From positions 26,856 to 36,602 of the forward strand of contig NVVP01000009.1 in NCBI GenBank assembly GCA_002402245.1: 9,747 bases of DNA, read 5' to 3'. The notes beneath the pieces are model-generated. The model did no database searches and was not told where the DNA came from. It worked only from the letters and a program-made list of their open reading frames with translations. Origin of the DNA: Gammaproteobacteria bacterium. Its GTDB lineage: Bacteria; Pseudomonadota; Gammaproteobacteria; Nitrosococcales; Methylophagaceae. The translations under genes were made by a program, and so were the position numbers. Below, in pieces: positions 1 through 4,971 of this stretch (positions are counted from its first letter, which is position 1; every line of letters begins with the position of its first letter).

Positions 1-263
1 CCAACACGGATACCAAGATTTGACGCTTCTTGTGTTTGTACACGTTGAATGATTAAGCGTTCCAGTACTTGCTTACGTAAAATATCTGAAGGCGGGACAT
101 TAGCTTCTCTTTGGCGTAATTGCTGACGAACGGTACGTTCCATCTCCATCAACTCGCTTTCTAATACGATGTCATTATTAACAACAGCAATAATCCTATC
201 TAACGGCTCTGCCCACGCAGCAGTATTCGCCATTAATAAAGCACAAAACAAAATTCTAATCAT
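1..263 (-). CDS. surA: SurA periplasmic chaperone / peptidyl-prolyl isomerase, N-terminal part (runs off the window edge)
   Basis: About 87 N-terminal residues are present. They begin with a signal peptide, a basic Met-Ile-Arg start followed by a hydrophobic core, ending at an Ala-Trp-Ala cleavage site near residue 18. Next comes the SurA N-domain opening, with the hallmark Ala-Val-Val-Asn-Asn-Asp-Ile-Val-Leu-Glu-Ser-Glu around residues 25-36 and a Lys-Gln-Val-Leu-Glu-Arg-Leu-Ile helix later. Known for the family: SurA escorts unfolded outer-membrane proteins, LptD among them, through the periplasm to the BAM complex. The ATG start is fixed by an in-frame stop a few codons upstream and by a GGA Shine-Dalgarno core about 7 bases before it. 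It lies 120 bases downstream of lptD on the same strand, the usual lptD-surA order, so co-transcription is likely. The parvulin domains lie outside the window. Confidence 0.95.
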   Translation of the reverse strand, partial: MIRILFCALLMANTAAWAEPLDRIIAVVNNDIVLESELMEMERTVRQQLRQREANVPPSDILRKQVLERLIIQRVQTQEASNLGIRV

Positions 264-383
264 GAATATTCCAACAAAAAATGAATGTTATAAACGATAT
301 TATACGGGGAAAAGGAATAGCAGTGATATTCACGTACTGCTAGATAAAAACCCGATTAAAATAAAACCTTATTCGATAAACTA

Positions 384-2609
384 TTAAGAACCGTAGCCTA
401 ATATATTTTTATCTAATAATGCTTCTGTTTTTTGGCCAAAGCCGCCCAGACCTTTTAACTCAACTTGGAAAAAGATGCCCAAGTTACGGTCTTGATCGGT
501 AATGCTATTTACATAGTCTCTTACCACCACTCGCGTTGCCCAACAGCAACTATCATATTCAATACCGGCCAACGTTTCTAATGTACGGTTATCACTTAAA
601 GAATGATACCAACGGCCAACAAAGCTAAATTTATCATTGAAAGGAACACGGGTAGATAAATCTACTTGTTCTAATCCTGTGACAGTATTTAACTCACCAT
701 CACGTCGGTAGCGATGAGATACATTAAGCAAGCTACCATTCTCTCCACGATATCTAACAGATACCGCTGACATGCTATTAGTTCCCTCAGCAGTATTCCA
801 TTGCATTTCTCCACGTGCAGTCCACTCTTTACTCATGGCAGCAATAACTTCGACTACCATATCAGAATTAGAACGTGTTTCCTTAGTATTAGTAATACTG
901 ACATCACGGTCACTAAAATAATGAATCTGTCCCAGGCTGACACGTAGGCTTTCTTTACCTGTTTGCTGATTAATAATTCGCGATGTCACAGCCAAAGTTA
1001 ATTGATTAGTATCGCCAATTCTATCAGCAGCAGAGAAGCGGTCATAACTAAATAACTGCCCCATTCCAAATGTACGCAAACTAGTATCAAAAATAGGAAT
1101 ATCAGTTTGATCTCTTTCCGGCACATACAAATAGAATGCGCGAGGTTCTAAAGTATGGATATAGCCCGTATCAGCAAAATTTAATTCACGCTCAAAAAAT
1201 AAGCCACTATCTATACTTGAGATAGGTAACGTTCTGCTTGGGCTTGAATCAACTAAACTTGTACCATTAGCATCAAGATCGTATTGAGTATGATGTAATG
1301 CAATGCGCGGTGTTAAAAAAGCTGATGACGATCGTAACGGTAAACTAACAGCAGGCTGTAAATCAAAACGTTGCCCTGATACTTTTGTATCATGATCGAA
1401 GGCCACATATTCGGCTGTTAAACCGTATGTCAGCCCGAATGCCTGATCAGGAAGACTGCCGTTAAGTCGCAATTGAGGCAAACGTTGATAAGGCTTAGTC
1501 ACATTGTCTAATACTTGGTAACCTTGCAAACGACCAACAAAATCCCAATAGTCAGCACCGTAGGATAATTCAAACTTTCTATCTAAATAACTGGTACTGG
1601 CTAAACTTAAATTTGAACCAAAGTCTTCTAAATAGGCTTTATCAGAGACATAGTTATAGTCAATATTTGTATACCAGCGAGATGACAAATCGCCCTCATG
1701 TTGCCAAGAAAAATGCTTCCTATTTTCTTTATAATAAGGGTTTAAAGCATCACCCTCTTTTTTCATACTATCACTGGCTAAAAATCCAGCATCAAGCTTA
1801 CCTTCATACTGCGAGCCTAAATAGCGAAACTCGCCGCTTAACATCAAGCCTCGATCAGACATATACCTCGGTGTAATCGTAGCATCTTTATCTGGTGAGA
1901 TATTCCAGTAATATGGGGTTTGAATATCAAAACCGGTTTTATCACTACTACCAAAAGAAGGCACTAATAAACCTGATTTACGTTCATCGGTTAAAGGGAA
2001 ACTAATATAGGGGGTATAAAAAACAGGGATATCTGCGATACGTACCACTACATCTCGTGCCACACCCACCTGCTTAACATGGTCTAGGTTGACATTAGCC
2101 GCTTGCAACAACCAGGTTTCATCACCAGGTGCACAGCTGGTATAAGTAGCATCATTTAAATTAGTGCTACGAACCCCATCACGATGAACTTGCCCAGCTT
2201 TACCTCGAAGATGCCCTTCACGCAGACGATACTCCGCATCAATTAAGGTTCCAGAATCATTTTCTAATGACCATTCAGCATTTTGGCCATTGAGAATCAT
2301 GCCGCTATCACGAATTTGAACATCACCTTGGGCGGTAAGCTCGCCTGATAATCTATTATAAGTAGCCCGCTGCGATTTCAATTCTTGCCCATCACGTAAC
2401 ACTTCAACATCACCGCTAAAAATAGACGTGCCTTCATCGACTATCTGCACACTATCAGCTTGGATATCGGTAACGCCAGCCTCTAAATCAGGCTTAACAA
2501 CTAAGAAGCCGGTATTATCAAACTCACATTGTTGAGGAGCTGATCCCGCCATTGCAGTCGTACTTAAATGAACTAAAGTAATAGCAGAAAAAATAATCAG
2601 TTTGCGCAT
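384..2609 (-). CDS. lptD: LPS-assembly protein LptD
   Basis: This 741-residue outer-membrane protein forms, with the lipoprotein LptE, the translocon that inserts lipopolysaccharide into the outer leaflet. A signal peptide ends near residue 21 (Ala-Met-Ala). A periplasmic OstA/LptA-like jellyroll follows (about 45-200), then a C-terminal beta-barrel of alternating aromatic strands. The four conserved cysteines are present at residues 28, 159, 688 and 689 (the last two as a Cys-Cys pair). They match the two inter-domain disulfides needed for LptD maturation in E. coli. Length is close to the E. coli protein. Start choice: the frame also opens at a TTG at 2621, but the GAGG overlapping that TTG sits 6 bases before the ATG at 2609, so the ATG is preferred. 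It is divergent from the tRNA unit and is followed by surA. No truncation is seen. Confidence 0.97.
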   Translation of the reverse strand: MRKLIIFSAITLVHLSTTAMAGSAPQQCEFDNTGFLVVKPDLEAGVTDIQADSVQIVDEGTSIFSGDVEVLRDGQELKSQRATYNRLSGELTAQGDVQIRDSGMILNGQNAEWSLENDSGTLIDAEYRLREGHLRGKAGQVHRDGVRSTNLNDATYTSCAPGDETWLLQAANVNLDHVKQVGVARDVVVRIADIPVFYTPYISFPLTDERKSGLLVPSFGSSDKTGFDIQTPYYWNISPDKDATITPRYMSDRGLMLSGEFRYLGSQYEGKLDAGFLASDSMKKEGDALNPYYKENRKHFSWQHEGDLSSRWYTNIDYNYVSDKAYLEDFGSNLSLASTSYLDRKFELSYGADYWDFVGRLQGYQVLDNVTKPYQRLPQLRLNGSLPDQAFGLTYGLTAEYVAFDHDTKVSGQRFDLQPAVSLPLRSSSAFLTPRIALHHTQYDLDANGTSLVDSSPSRTLPISSIDSGLFFERELNFADTGYIHTLEPRAFYLYVPERDQTDIPIFDTSLRTFGMGQLFSYDRFSAADRIGDTNQLTLAVTSRIINQQTGKESLRVSLGQIHYFSDRDVSITNTKETRSNSDMVVEVIAAMSKEWTARGEMQWNTAEGTNSMSAVSVRYRGENGSLLNVSHRYRRDGELNTVTGLEQVDLSTRVPFNDKFSFVGRWYHSLSDNRTLETLAGIEYDSCCWATRVVVRDYVNSITDQDRNLGIFFQVELKGLGGFGQKTEALLDKNILGYGS

Positions 2610-2615
2610 GTACGG

Positions 2616-2619
2616 CCTC
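2616..2619 (-). promoter_or_regulatory. Ribosome binding site deciding the lptD start
   Basis: On the minus strand GAGG lies 6 bases before the ATG at 2609. It overlaps the upstream in-frame TTG, which therefore cannot use it. This favours the 741-residue over the 745-residue product. Confidence 0.6.
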
Positions 2620-2673
2620 AAGCTTGTAAGCTACGTTAATAATTCAATCTGTCTGAATTAAAATAATAACCAA

Positions 2674-2702
2674 TTTATCTCATATAAATAAGAATTCATC
2701 AA
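2674..2702 (-). promoter_or_regulatory. lptD: Possible sigma70 promoter for lptD
   Basis: On the minus strand a TTGATG (-35) is followed after 17 bases by GATAAA (-10), each 4 of 6 to consensus, about 65 bases before the lptD ATG. In E. coli lptD also has a sigmaE promoter. I could not find a convincing sigmaE-type -35/-10 pair here. The region is AT-rich, so chance matches are easy. Confidence 0.25.
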
Positions 2703-2741
2703 ACTCCAACCATTCAAAGGGCCTTATTTTTATCAATGAGC

Positions 2742-2753
2742 TTGATGCATCAA
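2742..2753. repeat. 12-base perfect palindrome between lptD and the tRNA promoter
   Basis: TTGATGCATCAA reads the same on both strands and lies between the two divergent units. It could be a small operator half-site pair, but nothing else supports a regulator. Confidence 0.25.
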
Positions 2754-2848
2754 TAGCTTAGAGGCTAATCAGCTTTACACCCTATCCCTATAAAAAGTAA
2801 TTCTCCGTGCCCCAACAACAGGCCAGTTAAATTAATTTAACTATTTCA

Positions 2849-2877
2849 TTGACAGGTAAAGGTCAAATCCTTATTAT
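2849..2877 (+). promoter_or_regulatory. Strong sigma70 promoter of the tRNA unit
   Basis: A perfect TTGACA (2849-2854) and TATTAT (2872-2877, 5 of 6) are separated by the optimal 17 bases. The stretch just after the -10 contains GCGC (2880-2883), as in the GC-containing discriminators of stringently controlled stable-RNA promoters. The expected transcription start near 2884 lies about 10 bases before the mature tRNA-Ala. Confidence 0.8.
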
Positions 2878-2893
2878 ATGCGCTTCCTTTCGA

Positions 2894-2969
2894 GGGGCTA
2901 TAGCTCAGCTGGGAGAGCGCTTCGCTGGCAGTGAAGAGGTCGACGGTTCGATCCCGTCTAGCTCCACCA
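2894..2969 (+). tRNA. tRNA-Ala (anticodon GGC)
   Basis: The 76-nt cloverleaf is complete. The 7-bp acceptor stem starts GGGGCTA and pairs with TAGCTCC with one G-T pair. The D arm is GCTC/GAGC. The anticodon stem is CTTCG/TGAAG with anticodon GGC at 2927-2929. The T loop is TTCGATC, and CCA is encoded. It is first in the tRNA unit, directly downstream of the strong promoter. Confidence 0.96.
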
Positions 2970-2994
2970 GAACTCGAAAAAGAAACAGTTTTAG

Positions 2995-3070
2995 GTCCCC
3001 ATCGTCTAGAGGCCTAGGACACTGCCCTTTCACGGCGGTAACAGGGGTTCGAACCCCCTTGGGGACGCCA
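2995..3070 (+). tRNA. tRNA-Glu (anticodon TTC), copy 1
   Basis: The 76-nt cloverleaf has a GTCCCC...GGGGAC acceptor, anticodon stem CTGCC/GGCGG, anticodon TTC at 3029-3031, T loop TTCGAAC and encoded GCCA. It lies 25 bases after tRNA-Ala without an intervening terminator, so the two are probably processed from one transcript. It is identical in sequence to the copy 189 bases downstream. Confidence 0.97.
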
Positions 3071-3076
3071 TATACT

Positions 3077-3112
3077 AAAGGTTAGTGGTAAAACACTAAC
3101 CTTTCTTATTTT
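3077..3112 (+). terminator. Rho-independent terminator of the tRNA-Ala/tRNA-Glu unit
   Basis: A perfect 11-bp stem (AAAGGTTAGTG with CACTAACCTTT) closes a 6-base loop and is followed by a T-rich tail. It starts 6 bases after the tRNA-Glu CCA end. Confidence 0.85.
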
Positions 3113-3174
3113 AAAACCTTTTAATTGATAAGGTGATGAGAGTAACAGCTCATTAAACATTAATTATGCTCAAC

Positions 3175-3270
3175 CAGTTTTAGGTCCCCATCGTCTAGAG
3201 GCCTAGGACACTGCCCTTTCACGGCGGTAACAGGGGTTCGAACCCCCTTGGGGACGCCATATACTAAAGG
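3175..3270 (+). repeat. Second copy of a 96-base exact direct repeat carrying tRNA-Glu (first copy at 2986-3081)
   Basis: The copies are identical from CAGTTTTAG before the tRNA through tRNA-Glu to ATACTAAAGG after it, at an offset of 189 bases. Identity stops inside the terminator stem, where the first copy continues with TTAG and the second with CTAG. The DNA between the copies is unrelated to the repeat. This looks like a tRNA gene duplication kept identical by selection or conversion. Confidence 0.95.
3184..3259 (+). tRNA. tRNA-Glu (anticodon TTC), copy 2
   Basis: The sequence is identical to the first tRNA-Glu, with anticodon TTC at 3218-3220 and encoded CCA. It lies beyond the first terminator, so it needs read-through or its own promoter. 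A TATGCT at 3165-3170 is a possible -10, but I see no good -35. It has its own terminator immediately downstream. Confidence 0.97.
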
Positions 3271-3299
3271 CTAGATAGAAATATCTAGCCTTTTTTATT
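3266..3299 (+). terminator. Rho-independent terminator after the second tRNA-Glu
   Basis: A perfect 12-bp stem (AAAGGCTAGATA with TATCTAGCCTTT) is closed by a GAAA tetraloop and followed by a T-rich tail. Its stem differs from the first terminator on both arms, so pairing is maintained by compensating changes. Confidence 0.88.
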
Positions 3300-3307
3300 G
3301 CCTAAAA

Positions 3308-3405
3308 TTTGAGTTTTCTAAGTAAGCTTCGTTCCGCCTTCCCTCTCAATTACATTAAAGCTCACCGATGGATGATGACCGTAATAGTAACCATGTCAGG
3401 GTTTA
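3308..3405 (-). pseudogene. Remnant of a second lptG 3' end (collinear fragments with internal deletions)
   Basis: Three blocks match the intact lptG end in the same order. 3308-3362 matches 8551-8606 (the lptG stop codon and downstream flank), at roughly four-fifths identity by eye with two single-base gaps. 3363-3387 matches 8770-8794 at 23 of 25. 3388-3405 matches 8971-8988 at 15 of 18; this last block is short and could be chance. The DNA between the blocks in intact lptG (about 163 and 176 bases) is missing. No lptG reading frame survives. The plus-strand frame through here stays open but matches nothing I recognise. The simplest reading is that a divergent or duplicated lptG end was left when the accessory DNA was inserted or rearranged. 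Confidence 0.6.
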
Positions 3406-3477
3406 CTATTACTTACCCTTTAAATAAAACTCCACGCAATTACACTGGTAGCAGCTTATTTACTTGGGTTTTCAATA

Positions 3478-3585
3478 TTATTTTCGCCATCGTGACAGCA
3501 TAAACGGGTGAATATCGAGTCTTTCTGCAACCGATTTAATAGTGATGATTAGTTGAACTGAATTTTTAAAGTCATTTGAACCTTT
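3478..3585 (-). pseudogene. Broken IS3-family transposase OrfA N-terminus
   Basis: On the minus strand about 35 codons read as a helix-turn-helix of the IS3 OrfA type. Residues such as Asn-Asp-Phe-Lys-Asn-Ser-Val lead into Lys-Ser-Val-Ala-Glu-Arg-Leu-Asp-Ile-His-Pro-Phe-Met-Leu-Ser-Arg-Trp-Arg-Lys. The last part is a familiar signature of this transposase group. The frame is closed by TAA at 3478, directly where the intact family continues, and by a stop at 3586 upstream. No start codon, no OrfB and no terminal inverted repeats were found nearby. It is a decayed fragment between the lptG debris and the last cassette, and cannot encode an active transposase. Confidence 0.6.
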
Positions 3586-3608
3586 TCAAGTTCGTCTCGG
3601 ATTGTTTT

Positions 3609-3615
3609 GTTATAC
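3609..3615 (-). other. Orphan attC-type R'' box closing the last cassette
   Basis: On the minus strand GTATAAC is exactly complementary to the cassette's own 5' core GTTATAC at 3907-3913. The match extends one base further (CGTATAAC). The remaining half of an attC site is not seen; the transposase fragment follows within about 25 bases. The site therefore looks truncated. Confidence 0.4.
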
Positions 3616-3695
3616 GCGAGCAATAGACAACTCATCTTTAGTTAGATTTTGGTGCCAGTTAAAGAAAAGGAAGGAGCAGTAATGATATTGGCAAT

Positions 3696-3884
3696 TTATT
3701 TTGCAGCATAAAAACCATTTGATAGCGCGTCTTTGTACTGATTTTCAGTATGACCTGGACATCGAGATTGAAGCTCTTCTACAAACGCTGGGCAACCACT
3801 TTTATTATCAAGTCCACCAACATGATTCCATTTACCAGAATATACTTCTTGAGCAAACCTATAGCCTTCTTTCTTTATATCCAT
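3696..3884 (-). CDS. Small hypothetical protein, 62 residues (cassette 4)
   Basis: I do not recognise a named family. The product is soluble, with no signal peptide or membrane segment. It has an N-terminal Gly-Tyr-Arg-Phe-Ala-Gln-Glu helix, a Trp at 19, two Cys-Pro pairs (Cys31-Pro and Cys42-Pro-Gly-His) and a C-terminal Tyr-x-x-Ala-Leu-x-x-Gly motif. The short length and Cys-Pro plus C-terminal Gly pattern loosely recall small RMF/CrpP-like proteins, but I would not assign that. The ATG lies 22 bases after the preceding attC core, typical cassette spacing, with an AGAGTGA purine stretch before it. The stop is about 80 bases from the presumed R'' box, longer than in the other cassettes. The well-formed composition argues for a real gene despite its size. 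Confidence 0.6.
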   Translation of the reverse strand: MDIKKEGYRFAQEVYSGKWNHVGGLDNKSGCPAFVEELQSRCPGHTENQYKDALSNGFYAAK

Positions 3885-3906
3885 TTCATCACTCTATTTT
3901 AATTTC

Positions 3907-3997
3907 GTATAACGCTCAAAGCAATGGCTGGCGACGCAGAATCTAGTCCAGTCCATGCATTTTTTTGCATGGACAATGTTGGCTTTGCGTATTAGCT
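3907..3997 (-). repeat. attC-like recombination site between cassettes 3 and 4
   Basis: On the plus strand: core GTATAAC (3907-3913), 4-base spacer, L box AAAGCAA (3918-3924), a central perfect 9-bp hairpin GTCCATGCA/TGCATGGAC (3951-3959 and 3966-3974), L box TTGGCTTT with one extra base (3979-3986), 4-base spacer, then ATTAGCT (3991-3997). The gene-strand core is GTTATAC. The second R box is degenerate and overlaps the stop codon of the upstream gene, as is common in cassettes. The two flanks of the central hairpin are unequal in length, which lowers confidence. Confidence 0.5.
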
Positions 3998-4417
3998 GAG
4001 TTTAGCAACTTCAATCTCCTCTGCATTAATCATTGGACAATGCCCCCCCTTGCATAATCGTTCTTGCTCGAAGTTAGAGCCTATACCATCAAGCAATTGA
4101 CCAATAGTGTAATCTTTTAATGCTGCAACCTGCTCATTACTTAGGTCTTTATCAGTGGTGTACTCAATTATCCCAGTAAGTGAATCTGAATTTTCCAAGT
4201 ACTCAAATGACATTAAGCCACCGGAAAAAGCTACTTCATTTAAAAGAGGATCATCATGATCAGCAATCCACGTAGAGAATAAGTTGTCTACACCATCGTA
4301 GCTGAAGCCATCAAACTCCTTCAGTGATTTTTTGTCTGTAATTTCATCTAGTATCCCGTTATCTCCAGATTTTCCATCTGCCAAAAATACTGGGCCAATA
4401 AATTTTATACTAGCCAT
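3992..4417 (-). CDS. Uncharacterised acidic protein, 141 residues (cassette 3)
   Basis: I do not recognise the family. The sequence is acidic and soluble, with no signal peptide. It has a beta-rich N-terminal half (Ile-Lys-Phe-Ile-Gly-Pro-Val-Phe-Leu, then several Asp/Gly turns) and a short helix near 93-112 (Leu-Ser-Asn-Glu-Gln-Val-Ala-Ala-Leu-Lys-Asp-Tyr). The tail has Cys-Lys-Gly-Gly-His-Cys-Pro near residues 122-128, which could bind a metal. The ATG at 4417 has a strong Shine-Dalgarno (GGAG, 8 bases away) and lies 20 bases after the attC core site. The stop falls within the next attC-like site, so the gene fills its cassette. Acidic orphan proteins of this size are frequent integron cargo, and some are immunity or anti-restriction proteins. 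That is context only, not evidence of function. Confidence 0.72.
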   Translation of the reverse strand: MASIKFIGPVFLADGKSGDNGILDEITDKKSLKEFDGFSYDGVDNLFSTWIADHDDPLLNEVAFSGGLMSFEYLENSDSLTGIIEYTTDKDLSNEQVAALKDYTIGQLLDGIGSNFEQERLCKGGHCPMINAEEIEVAKLS

Positions 4418-4437
4418 CTTAAACTCTCCTTTTTCAA

Positions 4438-4513
4438 TTCGAACGCCTCAATAGCCAGCGCAGCTTTGCTACATCCGGCGCCAAAGGCACGTAGTTGATT
4501 GACTTGATTATGT
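4438..4513 (-). repeat. attC-like recombination site between cassettes 2 and 3
   Basis: On the plus strand: core TTCGAAC (4438-4444), 5-base spacer, L box AATAGCC (4450-4456), an imperfect inner stem around CAAAGG (4481-4486) and AGCTTTG (4462-4468), a weak second L box (4494-4500), a 6-base spacer and R box ATTATGT (4507-4513). The 76-base length is typical. The R'' box with its extension (TTTACAC then TAA) is complementary to the 5' core region of cassette 2 (GTTAAGTGTAAA) with small differences, which supports the assignment. The R' core deviates from GTTRRRY at one position. Confidence 0.48.
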
Positions 4514-4518
4514 GTAAA

Positions 4519-4806
4519 TTACTCCGATGCTTTTACCCATTTAATTTGTTTTCGAGTTAATGTTGATTGCCACTTTGTATCTCCATTATTTAAAATATTC
4601 TCAACTTCAAAAGCTTCACCATTGTTAAATATTAATAAAATAGTTCCAATATCACCGATTTCTATTTTTGGTTGTTCTTTGACTTCAGTTATGACTTTAA
4701 CTACATCGTACTCCCTAAGCGATTTAAAACAACCTAAGCACAAAACACTCTCTTCTGACTCTAATTGCCTCAGATTATTCTGTGATTCTTTCGAAGTTAT
4801 TCTCAA
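4519..4806 (-). CDS. Small DUF4926-like protein with a probable upstream zinc ribbon; start unclear, likely frameshifted (cassette 2)
   Basis: The frame open from a TTG gives 95 residues. The C-terminal part (Glu-Tyr-Asp-Val-Val-Lys-Val at about 47-53, Ile-Gly-Asp-Ile-Gly-Thr-Ile at 70-76, Phe-Glu-Val-Glu, then a Lys-Gln-Ile-Lys-Trp end) has the small beta-barrel pattern of DUF4926-type proteins. A Cys-Leu-Gly-Cys at about 43-46 of the extended product needs a partner. That partner, Cys-Ser-Arg-Cys, lies in the same frame upstream of the TTG (4822-4833), so the true start is earlier. The natural ATG at 4847, with AAAGG before it and 13 bases from the attC core, is in the next frame and meets a stop two codons later. 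One extra base (GGG for GG) would join the two and give roughly 109 residues. The gene may be a recent pseudogene, or the base may be a sequencing error. Confidence 0.6.
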   Translation of the reverse strand: MRITSKESQNNLRQLESEESVLCLGCFKSLREYDVVKVITEVKEQPKIEIGDIGTILLIFNNGEAFEVENILNNGDTKWQSTLTRKQIKWVKASE

Positions 4807-4860
4807 TTTAAATTGTTCAGAACATCTCGAGCAAGAGGTTAAGCCATATTTTACCTTTAC

Positions 4861-4958
4861 ACTTAACGCCGCAATAAGCGGTGAGTAATAGTTGGCTAAA
4901 ATGGAGTGAAGCGGAACGTGCCAACTATTACGAATCCGACTTGATTTCCTTGTTACAT
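4861..4958 (-). repeat. attC-like recombination site after the PHP-ATPase gene (best of the array)
   Basis: Plus-strand order: core ACTTAAC (4861-4867; GTTAAGT on the gene strand, a perfect GTTRRRY), a short spacer, L box AATAAGCGG (4873-4881), a perfect 12-bp stem GTAATAGTTGGC/GCCAACTATTAC (4885-4896 and 4920-4931), the second L box CCGACTTGATT with two extrahelical bases (4936-4946), a 5-base spacer and R box GTTACAT (4952-4958). Extrahelical bases in one L box are a hallmark of attC. The gene-strand end closely resembles the aadA1 attC end. Confidence 0.68.
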
Positions 4959-4971
4959 TTACTGGCTCGAT

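Noticed and set aside
169..387. A plus-strand frame of 72 codons across the surA start and the surA-lptD gap
   Set aside because: It is antisense to the SurA signal peptide and has no ribosome binding site.
1613..1876. A plus-strand frame inside lptD
   Set aside because: It is antisense to an intact, conserved gene and has no initiation signals.
2621..2621. TTG start giving LptD four extra residues
   Set aside because: The GAGG ribosome binding site overlaps this codon and is correctly spaced for the ATG at 2609.
2849..3085. A plus-strand reading frame of 78 codons across the tRNA genes
   Set aside because: It is made of tRNA-Ala and tRNA-Glu sequence and begins inside the promoter; both tRNAs fold perfectly.
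3175..3270. A tRNA-fragment attachment-site repeat of a tyrosine-integrase island
   Set aside because: The repeat is a whole functional tRNA with flanks, only 189 bases apart, with no integrase or island cargo between the copies.
3309..3503. A plus-strand reading frame of 64 codons
   Set aside because: It starts at a TTG without a ribosome binding site and runs antisense through lptG debris and the transposase fragment, so its openness is probably accidental.
3701..3946. A plus-strand frame of 81 codons opposite the 62-residue gene
   Set aside because: It crosses the attC-like core and has no family resemblance. The minus-strand gene fits cassette spacing and strand.
4622..4888. A plus-strand frame of 88 codons opposite the zinc-ribbon gene
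   Set aside because: It is antisense to a recognisable DUF4926-like sequence and runs into the attC-like palindrome.
3907..4958. A CRISPR array made of the palindromic spacers
   Set aside because: The palindromes differ in sequence, are hundreds of bases apart and flank genes, with no identical short repeats.
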